DNA of 36,918 nucleotides from Prevotella sp. HJM029 (GCF_000599605.1 NZ_KK082672.1:191141-228058), one strand, 5' to 3'; shown: positions 22,070-32,298, counted from the first letter of the stretch. Made by a program: numbers and translations. Notes: generated from the sequence alone by a model not told the origin.

Positions 22070-25000
22070 ATGGCAAAAGAGGTTAGTTTTTTAATCAAAA
22101 TACACGATGACGGCGGCGCAAAGCGCGTGACAGCCAATGCCGAAGAGATGGGGCGTGTCATTCGTAGTGTGCAGAACGAAGCTGAAAGGTTGAAGCGCGA
22201 CGTGCTCACATGGAGTGAAGCTGCACAGGCTGTGGGCGTATTGCAGAATGCCATCGGTGAGCTGCAGGGCGTTTTTAGGGATTTGACAGAGGCCTATCAG
22301 GTGCAGTTGGTCGCTGAAACACAATTAGAGACCATCATGCGGCAGCGCATGAATAGCACCGATGAGGAGATACAGCATATCAAAAACCTTTGTTCGGCCC
22401 AACAGGAATTGGGTGTCATCGGTGACGAAGTGCAGCTCAGCGGTGCCCAGCAGATGGCCACATTCCTGAAGCAGAAGGAAAGCCTCGATGTGCTGATACC
22501 GGCCATGAATAACCTCATTGCCCAGCAGAACGGCCTCAATGCTACCAACCAAGATGCCGTGGGTATCGGTAACATGATGGGTAAGGCCATGCAGGGGCAG
22601 ACGGCTGTGCTGCAACGTGTGGGCATCACGTTTGACGAAGCACAGGCACATGTACTTCAATATGGCACGGAAAGCGAACGTGCCGCCATGCTGGCAGAGG
22701 TGATTACCGCCAATGTCGGCAACATGAATGCAGAACTGGCCAAGACCGATGCCGGAAAGCAAAAGCAGCTGGAGAATACGTTGGGTGACATCAAGGAGAA
22801 GTTGGGGAGCATGGTTCAGGGCGCGATGCCCTTTGTAACCATCACCGCGCAAGCCATGATCTGCGTGGCCGGCTGCATCAAACTCATCACATCCATACAA
22901 GCACTCGGGGCTGCATTCAGTCTGACTGCCATCAAGGGTGCCTTGTTGGCCGTGCATGAAGGAATAGTAGCTGGCGCGCAACGGATATTGTCTATAAGTG
23001 GCTACACGGCGGCTGGCGGAACACTGGCTCTAAGCGCCGCCGTCACGGTTCTCTATGGTGCACTCACCATGGGGCTGTCGGTTGTTATTACGGGCATCAT
23101 CGGCCTTTTCACCAATATGGGGGATGAAGCCGAGGATACGGCTGAGAGCGTAGATCAGCTCAAGGAGAGCGAAGATGCCTTTTCGCAGGCTTCATCTAAT
23201 ATGAAGGCCGAACTGGATGTAGAGATTAGCCGTTTGGCCTCGCTCATCCACAACCACGAGAACGCCTCTAAGAAAGTATCGGAGTTGAACAAGAAGTATG
23301 GTGAGAGCTTCGGTTATCACCGCACGGCAGCCGAATGGTATGACACGCTGATAGAGAAGAGCAAGGTCTACTGTGCACAGATGGGCTATGAGGCGCAGGC
23401 CAAAGTGTTGTCCTCACAGATAGCTGCAGCGCAGTTAGAGAAGGAAAGTAAGGAGGCTGAACGCCGGCAGTTAGGGCAGCAATATATGGACACCAAGGGC
23501 GAGGTGCATTACAACTGGGAGAATGCCCAAGGTGGCAAGGATTACTATACGCAGTTAGGTAGTGATATCAACGAGATTACCTCGAAGGTCAACAGCTTGC
23601 AAAAGCAATACGACTCGGCTATTCGCCACATGGTGGATGCGCAGAAGCAGTTAGACCAGTCGCGCAAGTCCACGAAGTTGGTGAACGGAAATTTAAAAGC
23701 ATCCACGACCGAGGAACTCAAGCAGGAGATAGAGGAGAAGCAGCAAGATGTTGCCCGGTTACGTGGAGATGCCACGGCTGAGCGCCAACGTCTCAACAAA
23801 GAGATTGGCCGGATGCAAAAGGAAGTCAATAGGCGTGAGGCGATTAACAAGCGTGAACAGGGGGTAAAAACAAGCAGCACAAAGACTACTTCCAAAACGG
23901 AGAAGCCTGTCCGTGTGGTAAAGAGTCTTGATGACGTAAATAAGAATATCTCCTACTACGAGGCACAGCTGAAGAAGACCGATAAGGCCGACACGGCAAA
24001 AATACAAAAGCTCACCCGACTTATTGCGAAATACAAGGAATTAGGCGCGGTCATACAAGCCGAAATCGACCATGCGAAGCGGCCCAAGGAACTGAACACG
24101 TTAGAGAAGATAGATGCAGAGCTGCAATATCAACAGCAGTTGCGCAAGAAAGCCAGCAATGAGAAGTTGGCGGGTATCGACAGCGAAATCAAGCGTTTGA
24201 ACACGCTTCGAACGGCGTTCGAGGACAGTTCGCACGTGGCATTGCGTCTTGATGAGATAAAGACCTATGAGCAGCTGGATAACGAAATTGCCTTTTATAC
24301 GAAAAAGCTCAAGACGGCCACCGATACCGAGCGCGTGCAAATACAGCAGCAGATAAATGCGCTTGGCGACCTGAAGAAAAAGTGGGACGAAACCCTTGCC
24401 GGTCTGAAGGCTCCGGAGGATATCAACCGCTTGGACACAATGGAGAAGCTCGACGAAGCCATTACCTACTATCAGGCAAAACAGAAGAAGGCCTCGGGCG
24501 AGGAGATCAGCAGCATCGGGGCAACCATTGTGGCGTTGGAGCAGAAACGTGAAGCCTTGAACCGCATGACACGCCTGCCCGAAATGAATGCCGAGACCGC
24601 AAAGCTGGACGGCATGGACGCAAAAGAGCTGAAGATGGAACTCAAGGTGATGGGCCTTGACAATGTGAAAAAGCGCATCAAGGAATTGCAGGACATGCTC
24701 CGCGATACGAAGCATCCGCTTGATAAAAGTCAGCGCGAGGAGGTTGAAAAGCTCATCGGCTCGTATGGGCAGTACGAAAAGGTGCTGCGCAAGAGCGATG
24801 TGCATCTGACTGACCTGTGGGGCGATGCGAAAGGTGTAGCCGGTGGCATTACGTCGATGACCAACGCTCTTGAAGGTGGCCGCAATGCGTGGGAGACCCT
24901 CACGGGCGTGGTAGATGGTGCCATACAAATCTTTCAGAGCATTGCAGGCATCGTGGATATCGTCAAGGCCTTGACGATATCCACACAGGCCAGTGCCGCA

Positions 25001-25600
25001 GCAAGTGGCGTGAAGGCTTCAGCTACAGCAACTGAAACGGCGGCTACGGCGACACACACTGCTGCAACAGCTGCCGACACGGCTGCAACCATCACGAATA
25101 CGGCAGCAAAGGGCGGTATGGCCATTGCCAGTGCCACGGCCAGCGGTGCCAGCATGCCGTTCCCCTATAACATCGTTGCCATTGCCGCGGGTGTGGCTGC
25201 TGTGGTGGCCGCATTGGCCTCTATCAGTGGTGCATTTGCCAATGGTGGCATTGTGGGCGGCTCATCGCCAAGCGGCGACAAATTATTGGCTCGCGTGAAC
25301 TCAGGTGAAATGATACTCAACGGGGCGCAGCAGAGCCGCCTTTTCAACTTCATCAACGGCGTCACGCCCTTTGCCGACGGCGGCATTGTTTACGGGCCAA
25401 CGCTCTCGATCATGGGCGAATATGCCGGGGCACGGTCAAACCCCGAAGTGATTGCACCGCTCAATAAACTAAAATCGATTATCGGTGAAGGTGGTAATGG
25501 TGGCGGCCATTTGGTAGGGCGCATCAGAGGCCGAGATATTATCATGGCAATAGCAAACGAAACACGTATCAATCGGCGCAAAACCAACATCAAATTATAA
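22070..25600 (+). CDS. Tape measure protein
   Basis: 1176 residues, the longest gene here. The N-terminus matches tape measure proteins (GGAKRVTANAEEMGRVIRSV; GLNATNQDAVGIGNMMGKAM; LQRVGITFDEAQAH). Hydrophobic stretches near 260-350 and 1045-1070 are typical of DNA-entry segments. Long coiled coils occupy 360-960. A Thr/Ala repeat (TATETAATATHTAATAADTA) lies near 985-1010, and the glycine-rich end carries ADGGIVYGPTLSIMGEYAG. It sets tail length: at about 0.15 nm per residue, a tail of roughly 170-180 nm. Confidence 0.93.
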   Translation: MAKEVSFLIKIHDDGGAKRVTANAEEMGRVIRSVQNEAERLKRDVLTWSEAAQAVGVLQNAIGELQGVFRDLTEAYQVQLVAETQLETIMRQRMNSTDEEIQHIKNLCSAQQELGVIGDEVQLSGAQQMATFLKQKESLDVLIPAMNNLIAQQNGLNATNQDAVGIGNMMGKAMQGQTAVLQRVGITFDEAQAHVLQYGTESERAAMLAEVITANVGNMNAELAKTDAGKQKQLENTLGDIKEKLGSMVQGAMPFVTITAQAMICVAGCIKLITSIQALGAAFSLTAIKGALLAVHEGIVAGAQRILSISGYTAAGGTLALSAAVTVLYGALTMGLSVVITGIIGLFTNMGDEAEDTAESVDQLKESEDAFSQASSNMKAELDVEISRLASLIHNHENASKKVSELNKKYGESFGYHRTAAEWYDTLIEKSKVYCAQMGYEAQAKVLSSQIAAAQLEKESKEAERRQLGQQYMDTKGEVHYNWENAQGGKDYYTQLGSDINEITSKVNSLQKQYDSAIRHMVDAQKQLDQSRKSTKLVNGNLKASTTEELKQEIEEKQQDVARLRGDATAERQRLNKEIGRMQKEVNRREAINKREQGVKTSSTKTTSKTEKPVRVVKSLDDVNKNISYYEAQLKKTDKADTAKIQKLTRLIAKYKELGAVIQAEIDHAKRPKELNTLEKIDAELQYQQQLRKKASNEKLAGIDSEIKRLNTLRTAFEDSSHVALRLDEIKTYEQLDNEIAFYTKKLKTATDTERVQIQQQINALGDLKKKWDETLAGLKAPEDINRLDTMEKLDEAITYYQAKQKKASGEEISSIGATIVALEQKREALNRMTRLPEMNAETAKLDGMDAKELKMELKVMGLDNVKKRIKELQDMLRDTKHPLDKSQREEVEKLIGSYGQYEKVLRKSDVHLTDLWGDAKGVAGGITSMTNALEGGRNAWETLTGVVDGAIQIFQSIAGIVDIVKALTISTQASAAASGVKASATATETAATATHTAATAADTAATITNTAAKGGMAIASATASGASMPFPYNIVAIAAGVAAVVAALASISGAFANGGIVGGSSPSGDKLLARVNSGEMILNGAQQSRLFNFINGVTPFADGGIVYGPTLSIMGEYAGARSNPEVIAPLNKLKSIIGEGGNGGGHLVGRIRGRDIIMAIANETRINRRKTNIKL

Positions 25601-25611
25601 CGTAAAAGCCT

Positions 25612-28338
25612 ATGTATTTACACGGACATTATTACAACGAGCAGAACGAGCGCATTGAGGTGCACATCGTGACGCATGGCGACAAGACCGACAATCAAGA
25701 AATCAGTGCGGACACGGGCGACATTCAATGGACGGATGATCCCGTGGAGATTGAAAGCCAAGTGAGCGACACCTTTGATGTGCTGCTGCCCCAGCAGGCT
25801 ACCATCCGCCTGCAGGTGCGCAACTTTGTCGCAGACCTCTTCTGCGCCGACCTACGCGAGGCGGTAGTGAATATCTATCGCGAGGGCGAATGTCTCTTCG
25901 CCGGGTTCTTGGAACCGCAGAGCTATTCACAAGGTTACAGCGAGGAGTTCGACGAGATTGAACTGAGCTGCATCGATGTACTGACGGCATTGAAGAGCTT
26001 CAAATACGGCGATGTGGGTAGCATAGGTCGACTATATCATGAGGTGAAGGCCAATGCTCGGCAACGCAGTTTTCAAGAGATAATCACGGAGATGCTGACA
26101 AGTCTCACAAGCCATATCGATATTCTTGGCGGGCACAGCATGAGCCTTTACTATGATGGTAGCAAGGCCATTGACAACCAAACAGACAGCCGCTATCGTA
26201 TCTTTTCGCAGCTATCTATCAACGAACTGCTGTTCCTAAGCGACGAAGAAGACAATGTGTGGACGCAGGAAGAAGTGCTCACCGAACTCTTAAAATATCT
26301 TGATGTGCATGTGGTGCAGGTGGGCTTTACCTTCTATATCTTTTCATGGGAGAGTGTAAAACGTGCAGCATCTATCACCTGGCAGAATCTTTTAACGGGG
26401 CAAAATAGCGAAACGCCCTATCGAAAGATGGATATTCGGACCGGCGATGTCATCGGAGACGATACGACGATGAGCATTGGCGAGGTGTACAACCAGCTGC
26501 TGCTCACCTGCAAGGTCGAGAAAATGGAGCAGCTCATTGAGAGCCCTTTGGAGGACAGCGCATTGCGGAGCGATTTTCCAGCCAAACAAAAATACATGAA
26601 TGAGTTTATCAGCTGGGGCACAGGCAAGCGAGCTATAGAGGGCTTCCGCGATTTGGTATTTAACAGCACTACGGCCTATGATGCTGCCAGCATCGTCGAC
26701 TGGTATGTGTGGGTGAAGCGACATCCTAATTGGACGTTCCTGATGCACGACAATAGTCCGCATGCCGGCATGAGCCTTTCGGACTATTTCGGGCAGACGG
26801 GACGTAACCAGCAGGCTTACCTGCAGTGGCTTGGTGGTCATCTTGGGGCAGCGTTGGTGGCTTATGGTAAGGTTACGACGGAGATGGCGCGAGGCGATAA
26901 CAGTCCCATAGCGAAGATTGACATGGATAACTATTTAGTCTTGTCGGTCAATGGCAACGGGAAGGATGATGCACAAGCCACCTATCCCCAAGATACTGAC
27001 TTGCGGGCAGCTATCCCCTATGCTATATACGAGGGCAAGAAAGCTGGTGGAGTGTTCTCACCAGTCGATGAGCAGACGACCAACTATATTGTGCTGTCGG
27101 GGAAAATGATTTTAAACCCCATCATAGCACAGACCGCTGCTTTTCGCGATTTAAGGACGAAAGAGTGGACTGCCAAGAATATTTTTTCCGGAAAGCCCAT
27201 TGAAGAGGGAAAAGCCTGTGTGTACGGTAATGTGGTGAAAGATAAGAACGGCAGCGAAAAATACTACACGTGTAAGTATTGGAAGCAGACCGACTCCAAC
27301 CCCAAACAGAACGAGGAACCACAGTGGGACGAAGATGGCGACGGTGGCTGGTATCCTTTTACCAGCACCGCCCCCGAGAGTTATGAATACAATTACAGTG
27401 CTGTGGGTGACGGGACCGACAAAATCAGCAAGGTAGGCCTTGTGGCCTGCATGCTCATCATCGGCGATAAATGTGTCGTGGAGAAAGGCAGCGGCTCGCA
27501 GATTGAAGATTTTGAGTGGCGTAAATACAAGGAACGCTCTGCATGCAGCAGCGATGATGAATACTATCAGCAGTCGTTCACCATCGGTTTCGACCCAAAG
27601 ATTGGCGATAAGCTCATCGGCCGCGAATACAGCCTGCAGAACAACATCAGCTGGAAGCGCGGCATTGATACTGAGGGTATGGCTATCCCCATTCGCAAGC
27701 GCGACCATGTGAGCGGTGCCGTAAGGTTCGTTATCCTTGGACCGGTCAATGTGTTGTGGGGCGACATTACGCGCCGCCATCCCACCTTCTTCCGGCATAC
27801 GAAATGGACCGAGCATACCGTACCCCTGTTGGCACACGTGAGCAGCATTCAAATCAAACAATTCGAAGTGAAGCTCCACAGCGACAACGGCCTCATAGAG
27901 CATTTGGGTGACGAACACGACATTATTTATATGAGCGATGCAAAGACCTCATTCTGCAACAAGAAGGATGATTTGGAGTTTAAAATCACTTCGGCACTGA
28001 CCTATGACGAGAGCGTGCTGTTGGGCATTGTCAATACGCCTTGCCTCTCAACACCTGTCAATATGGCCTCGGGTGATGGTGTGCTGCAGGTCTGCAACAC
28101 GCTGACAGGCCAACAGGCCAAGGCAGAGCAGCTCTATGTCGATGCCTATTACCGAGAATACCATGCGCCACGTGTGGTGTTGAAGCAGACTTTTGCCGAC
28201 AGGGCAAACGGTATCGTTGACCTTTTCACCCACTATCGCCAGGCATTCATGGACAAAACATTCTTTGTGCAGGCCATCAACAGAAACCTGACGGAGGGAA
28301 GTGCAGAACTAACATTAAAGGAGATAAACAATGATTGA
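25612..28338 (+). CDS. Tail tip / baseplate hub protein
   Basis: 908 residues. The N-terminal region (YLHGHYYNEQNERIEVHIVT, then IQWTDDPVEIESQVSDTFDV and LLPQQATIRLQVRNFVADLF) resembles tail-tip proteins that follow the tape measure in Bacteroidota siphophages. It combines a Dit-like start with a long Tal-like body. Central parts are rich in Tyr, Trp and Asp, as in carbohydrate-contacting structural proteins. I cannot see a catalytic motif. It starts 11 bp after the tape measure gene and overlaps the next gene by 8 bp. Confidence 0.75.
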   Translation: MYLHGHYYNEQNERIEVHIVTHGDKTDNQEISADTGDIQWTDDPVEIESQVSDTFDVLLPQQATIRLQVRNFVADLFCADLREAVVNIYREGECLFAGFLEPQSYSQGYSEEFDEIELSCIDVLTALKSFKYGDVGSIGRLYHEVKANARQRSFQEIITEMLTSLTSHIDILGGHSMSLYYDGSKAIDNQTDSRYRIFSQLSINELLFLSDEEDNVWTQEEVLTELLKYLDVHVVQVGFTFYIFSWESVKRAASITWQNLLTGQNSETPYRKMDIRTGDVIGDDTTMSIGEVYNQLLLTCKVEKMEQLIESPLEDSALRSDFPAKQKYMNEFISWGTGKRAIEGFRDLVFNSTTAYDAASIVDWYVWVKRHPNWTFLMHDNSPHAGMSLSDYFGQTGRNQQAYLQWLGGHLGAALVAYGKVTTEMARGDNSPIAKIDMDNYLVLSVNGNGKDDAQATYPQDTDLRAAIPYAIYEGKKAGGVFSPVDEQTTNYIVLSGKMILNPIIAQTAAFRDLRTKEWTAKNIFSGKPIEEGKACVYGNVVKDKNGSEKYYTCKYWKQTDSNPKQNEEPQWDEDGDGGWYPFTSTAPESYEYNYSAVGDGTDKISKVGLVACMLIIGDKCVVEKGSGSQIEDFEWRKYKERSACSSDDEYYQQSFTIGFDPKIGDKLIGREYSLQNNISWKRGIDTEGMAIPIRKRDHVSGAVRFVILGPVNVLWGDITRRHPTFFRHTKWTEHTVPLLAHVSSIQIKQFEVKLHSDNGLIEHLGDEHDIIYMSDAKTSFCNKKDDLEFKITSALTYDESVLLGIVNTPCLSTPVNMASGDGVLQVCNTLTGQQAKAEQLYVDAYYREYHAPRVVLKQTFADRANGIVDLFTHYRQAFMDKTFFVQAINRNLTEGSAELTLKEINND

Positions 28339-29122
28339 CATTAAAATGATGGCCCGCAAAAGGGTCGCGAATGGGACTGGCGCAGCAATAGCAACAACAG
28401 GCGCAAGTGTTACCTACCCACAGAACGTGGATGAAGCCCGGCATGTACAGCAGGCCGACAAGGCTACTTTCGCCGAACAAGCCAACAAAGCCTTGGAAGC
28501 CAACGTGGCGGCACGTGCCAACTATGCCAACAAGGCGCAGGAGTTAGCCGAAGATAGCACCACCTTCAGCCAGTTTCTGCGTAAGGATAAGGCCGACACG
28601 GCACAAAAGCTCATTACTTTCCTTGAAGGCATCGGTCTGAAAGACGGCCACGGCATCACAGCCGAAGGCATGGCCACACTGCTGGAGGCGGTCAGTGCCA
28701 ACTTCAACGAAGCCGAACAGCGGGGCTTTGCTATCCATCGACGAGCAGATGGCAAGTATCAACTCTCGCTCACCGACATTATCGTTTGGGGCAAAGCCAT
28801 TTTCAACGAGTTGGAACTGCGCCGTCTCTCTTACGTGGGCGGCAACATGGTGTTCTCGGCCTGTGGGTCGAAGGTTACAAAAGTCGAGGATAAGGGCAGC
28901 ACATGGCGATGCTATTTCCGCCAAGACGACGGCACCACGCAAACGCAAAACCTGTGGCAGACGGACGACTTAGCACGCGCTGAAACCTTTAATCTGAAAG
29001 GGAAGGCCAACCGTCACTACTGGCGCAGGGTAACCAGCGTGGGCCAAGACTGGATAGAACTAAGCAAAACCGACTGCGAGCAGGGCAGCGATGCGCCGCA
29101 GGTTGATGACGCGCTGGTGTAG
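28331..29122 (+). CDS. Tail fibre-associated protein, N-terminal part, ending at an in-frame amber
   Basis: 263 residues. It contains an Ala/Asn-rich coiled coil (ADKATFAEQANKALEANVAA, near 40-60) and a beta-rich segment (FNELELRRLSYVGGNMVFSA). The stop is TAG at 29120-29122. The next ATG follows at once in the same frame, and the open frame continues for another 517 codons. In related Bacteroidota tail proteins, as I remember them, a Gln followed by a LGNRT-like motif lies at this joint; here GTG-TAG-ATG-GGT-AAT-AAG-ACA reads V-stop-MGNKT. So the two parts were probably one 782-residue protein with CAG changed to TAG. Confidence 0.75.
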   Translation: MIDIKMMARKRVANGTGAAIATTGASVTYPQNVDEARHVQQADKATFAEQANKALEANVAARANYANKAQELAEDSTTFSQFLRKDKADTAQKLITFLEGIGLKDGHGITAEGMATLLEAVSANFNEAEQRGFAIHRRADGKYQLSLTDIIVWGKAIFNELELRRLSYVGGNMVFSACGSKVTKVEDKGSTWRCYFRQDDGTTQTQNLWQTDDLARAETFNLKGKANRHYWRRVTSVGQDWIELSKTDCEQGSDAPQVDDALV

Positions 29123-30676
29123 ATGGGTAATAAGACAAAGCCCGAACGGCAGGGGCTCATTATGCTGCGCACCACGGGCGAGCAGGCCTTTATCATCTAC
29201 AGCGGCATCAACGGCTACACCCTCGAGGGCAAAGCCGTGGCCCTGCTTTCGCCTTCAAAGGTAGAAATCTCGGCCAATATCTTCCGCCTGCTGGCCACTT
29301 CGGGCGAGGTTATCGACCTGAAAGGGCATGATGGCAAGAGCAGTTACACATTCGTACGCTATTCAAACGATGGTGGAAAGACTTTCACCAAGGCCATTCC
29401 GCTGAAAGCCACGGGCGAACTCTTTGCAGGCCGTAACATCTTTGCCCTCAATGCAGGCTTGACAGCCGAGGCTGGTGCAGTGCTCGATAGCAGCATTCTT
29501 GGCGTGAGGTGCACAAAAACAAAGAGCCTTAACCGCGTGGGGCAGCTGTTCAAGCGGTTTGCAAGCAACCTACCACGCGGTCAATTCCGCATCAGTGGGC
29601 GCATGAAAACGGATGGCACCACATTCAGTGTGAATGTGAATATGGGTGGTGTTAATGCGGGCGATGTGACGGCCACCCCCAACTGGCAGCCGTTTAGCTT
29701 GCTTGTCAATAATCCAGGCTACAGCGATGCCCCCAATTATTGCTTTGTGGACTTCCGATATGGCATGTCGCAGTCTGCCGCCGCACCGCTCAATCTCTAC
29801 GTCGCCGACCTGATCATCACACAGGGCAGCGAAGCTTACGACTACGCGCCAGCACCCGAAGACCAGCAATTTGGCCTTACATCAGGTCAATACCTCGGCA
29901 TAGCTTCATGGGATAAGCCCTATCCACCACTTCGTCCCGAAGCCTATCAATGGAGCAAACTCACCGACGAAGAGGCTGCAAAGAAAGCGCAAGAGGCCAT
30001 CAAGGCGGCCGAAACGGCCAATAGCGCAGCCACCAATGCTGCGACAAAAGCCAATGATGCTGCCAAGCGAGCAGGCGAGGTTGAACTGAAGATGCAGCAG
30101 GGCGAGTTCGTCGTTCGTGCCGATAAAACGCGTTTTCAAAACAACAAGAAGCAGGACGTGGCCGTGTTCAATGCCGATGGAACTGTTAATGTCGAGATGC
30201 TTGATGCAAAAGAAATCGTCACGCGCGGTATTCAGGCACAAACTATTGATGCAAAGAATGCCACGTTTGAGAATATGAATGTAAGTGGAGATATGAATGT
30301 AAAGCGGTTTTACCTGCAAGCCTCAAGCCCTAATATAGCAACGCCGTGTGGTTCGTTCATTACTGGATTTGGGGATTTTATATTGCCATCATTGGAACCT
30401 CGACAATTTATGCACATCACGATTTTTAATATTATAGAAACACGAGTCGTTACGTATATATCTATAAAAGTAAGTGGTGCGTCAGATTATATACGCTATG
30501 AGTCGGACGGGATAATAGCCCCGCGTGGTGATGAATTTAAACCATCAGGCGTTTGGTGTGAAATGATTGGTGTTGGGCGTGGAGATCCCGAGAGAAAATT
30601 TACAATATGGACTATAAAGGGGGAGAACAAACCCCTAACACTATATAAAAATGGTATTTGTGTAAACAATCACTAA
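29123..30676 (+). CDS. Tail fibre / receptor-binding protein, C-terminal part after the amber
   Basis: 517 residues if started at ATG 29123; otherwise the continuation of the preceding gene by readthrough. It begins with MGNKTKPERQGLIMLR, then a beta-sandwich-like region (residues 135-235), a trimer-type coiled coil (282-330, EEAAKKAQEAIKAAETANSA) and a repeat-like VDMLDAKEIVTRG segment. The tip (about 400-517) is encoded by clearly more AT-rich DNA and looks newly acquired. It should contact the host surface. Whether it is made depends on reinitiation at the adjacent ATG or suppression of the amber. Confidence 0.75.
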   Translation: MGNKTKPERQGLIMLRTTGEQAFIIYSGINGYTLEGKAVALLSPSKVEISANIFRLLATSGEVIDLKGHDGKSSYTFVRYSNDGGKTFTKAIPLKATGELFAGRNIFALNAGLTAEAGAVLDSSILGVRCTKTKSLNRVGQLFKRFASNLPRGQFRISGRMKTDGTTFSVNVNMGGVNAGDVTATPNWQPFSLLVNNPGYSDAPNYCFVDFRYGMSQSAAAPLNLYVADLIITQGSEAYDYAPAPEDQQFGLTSGQYLGIASWDKPYPPLRPEAYQWSKLTDEEAAKKAQEAIKAAETANSAATNAATKANDAAKRAGEVELKMQQGEFVVRADKTRFQNNKKQDVAVFNADGTVNVEMLDAKEIVTRGIQAQTIDAKNATFENMNVSGDMNVKRFYLQASSPNIATPCGSFITGFGDFILPSLEPRQFMHITIFNIIETRVVTYISIKVSGASDYIRYESDGIIAPRGDEFKPSGVWCEMIGVGRGDPERKFTIWTIKGENKPLTLYKNGICVNNH

Positions 30677-30698
30677 CTTCAATTTAACAAATAAGATT

Positions 30699-30947
30699 AT
30701 GAACAGATTTTTCAACTTTCTCAAAACGTCAAATCGCCATAAGCACTTGCTCGGCGGCGTGGTGATTGGTGTGCTCGCCAACACACCCTATTGCGCAGCC
30801 TATGCAGGGGTTGGTGTGGCCTGTGCCTTAGAACTAAAAGACAAGCTATGGGGCGGCAAACCTGACATTGTAGATTTGGCAATGACCATTATAGGCGTGG
30901 CGTTGGGCTATGGCTTGCGTATGGCATTGATAACAGCATTAAAATGA
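30699..30947 (+). CDS. Small membrane protein, possible holin
   Basis: 82 residues. Two or three hydrophobic stretches (HLLGGVVIGVLANTPYCAAY, AGVGVACALE, IVDLAMTIIGVALGYGLRMA) are separated by a charged turn (LKDKLWGGKPD). The size and topology suit a holin or another phage membrane protein, and proteins with a GGKPDxxDL turn are common in Bacteroides phages. A second candidate holin is next to the endolysin, so the division of labour is unclear. It is in the late operon between two tail genes. Confidence 0.6.
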   Translation: MNRFFNFLKTSNRHKHLLGGVVIGVLANTPYCAAYAGVGVACALELKDKLWGGKPDIVDLAMTIIGVALGYGLRMALITALK

Positions 30948-30975
30948 GAATTAACAACCATTCAAAATAACAATT

Positions 30976-32265
30976 ATGGAAGAATTAAAAATTGGAACGC
31001 CCGAGCAAACAGTGCTGGGCGAAGTGAGAATTAATGAGAAAAGCGATTTCCCCCTTGCCGTGCGCCTGATGCACGATGGGCAGGAACAGCCATGGCCGCA
31101 GGTCGATTTCAAACTCAAAGCCACCGTTGAGGGCTGCCTCAATGTGTATCGGGCACAGCGCGTGGGCAACGTGTTTACCCACTGCCGCGTCGACGAGGGT
31201 CGCCTGTTAGTCTTCTTCGACAATCACGGGCTGCACGATGGATTCCTGAAAATAGAAATCACCTTTAGCTATCCCGATAGCGATTACACCACCGATGGCC
31301 TGCGGCAGGAAACCTTTTCGACCACATCCAATATTCGCTTGGTCAAAGACACGGGCGACGCCTTATCGCTGAAACTACCCGAGCCAAAGGTAGTGGAAAA
31401 AGTGGTGGAGAAGATAGTGCATGAAAGTGGTTATCAAGGTGAAGCCAATCTCATATTGAAGAAAGCTATCGACGTGTCACCTGACGTCGCTTCGATTTCA
31501 CTTGTAGACGGAAGCACCATGGAAGGAATGTTGGCACTCTATGCCCTTGCAAAGATAAAAGAGGAGGGTACGAACACCGCCGACCCAACCACACTAATGC
31601 AATCGTTGGACGACAAGGTATGCATGGCCATCGCCAATCCGCCGCAGTCGGACGTTGAGCAGCTCGGTTATGTGGAACTTGGAAAGGCTTATTGTGCCAA
31701 CAGCAACTGGCCCATGAAAGATATTCACTCCATGTTTAGCTATTTCCGAGGCGCTCAATTAGTCCTCACTTTGTCGGGCGAATGCAGTATGTCTAACTTC
31801 CTGATGGCTGCAAATATCGGTCAGTTGCATATTCATCTTACCCGCTATTTTCAGTTGCCGTCATACTTCCACTATCAGAGCCACGAGGAGTGGGTGCAAG
31901 CACGCAACGCAATAGGCTCGCCAGCCGATTGGATTTTCGGTTCGCTCGGTTATGAGGCGAAAATCGAAATGCTCCATCTTAGCTGGGATAGCGAGGTAAA
32001 CGAAGAAGCACTGACGCTATTGGCCGGCATTCCGTGGTCGATGGTTATGGGGATAGCACTTCAGTTACCCGACAACTTGCCTCCCGATTTTCCTCAATGG
32101 CTGTTAGAAGCATTGAAACCAAAAACAGAAGAGGGCAAAAACTTAATTGGAGATGCACAAATTCCTATTCAGAAGGATAACGGAACGAGTGCTGCCCCAT
32201 CTCAAATGCCCGCTGAATTCACAGCATTGTCTGCCGAATTCTTAGCCAAGGGATATAGCATTTAA
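30976..32265 (+). CDS. Late structural protein, probably tail or baseplate
   Basis: 429 residues. The N-terminal domain (TVLGEVRINEKSDFPLAVRL and DGFLKIEITFSYPDSDYTTD) looks like the beta-sandwich that begins upper baseplate or fibre proteins. A short repeat (KVVEKVVEKIVHE) links to a helical C-terminal region containing LGYVELGKAYCANSNWPMKD and LHIHLTRYFQLPSYFHY. I do not recognise a family. It is the last gene of the late operon before the structured non-coding stretch. Confidence 0.65.
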   Translation: MEELKIGTPEQTVLGEVRINEKSDFPLAVRLMHDGQEQPWPQVDFKLKATVEGCLNVYRAQRVGNVFTHCRVDEGRLLVFFDNHGLHDGFLKIEITFSYPDSDYTTDGLRQETFSTTSNIRLVKDTGDALSLKLPEPKVVEKVVEKIVHESGYQGEANLILKKAIDVSPDVASISLVDGSTMEGMLALYALAKIKEEGTNTADPTTLMQSLDDKVCMAIANPPQSDVEQLGYVELGKAYCANSNWPMKDIHSMFSYFRGAQLVLTLSGECSMSNFLMAANIGQLHIHLTRYFQLPSYFHYQSHEEWVQARNAIGSPADWIFGSLGYEAKIEMLHLSWDSEVNEEALTLLAGIPWSMVMGIALQLPDNLPPDFPQWLLEALKPKTEEGKNLIGDAQIPIQKDNGTSAAPSQMPAEFTALSAEFLAKGYSI

Positions 32266-32298
32266 AACGCAAACTATAAAGATGCGAAGAAAAACCTT

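Noticed and set aside
24101-24928. Minus-strand open frame of 275 codons
   Set aside because: It is a shadow of the tape measure gene; its Leu/His-rich composition is what reverse complements of coiled-coil genes give.
27151-27918. Minus-strand open frame of 255 codons
   Set aside because: Shadow of the tail tip gene with no promoter or recognisable motif.
29120-29122. Whole-phage reassignment of TAG to glutamine
   Set aside because: TAG ends the transposase, MuB-like and second ATPase genes at natural family lengths, so the phage as a whole uses TAG as stop.
28331-30676. Diversity-generating retroelement near the fibre gene, as in other Bacteroides transposable phages
   Set aside because: No reverse transcriptase gene, template repeat or A-specific variable repeat is visible anywhere in the window.
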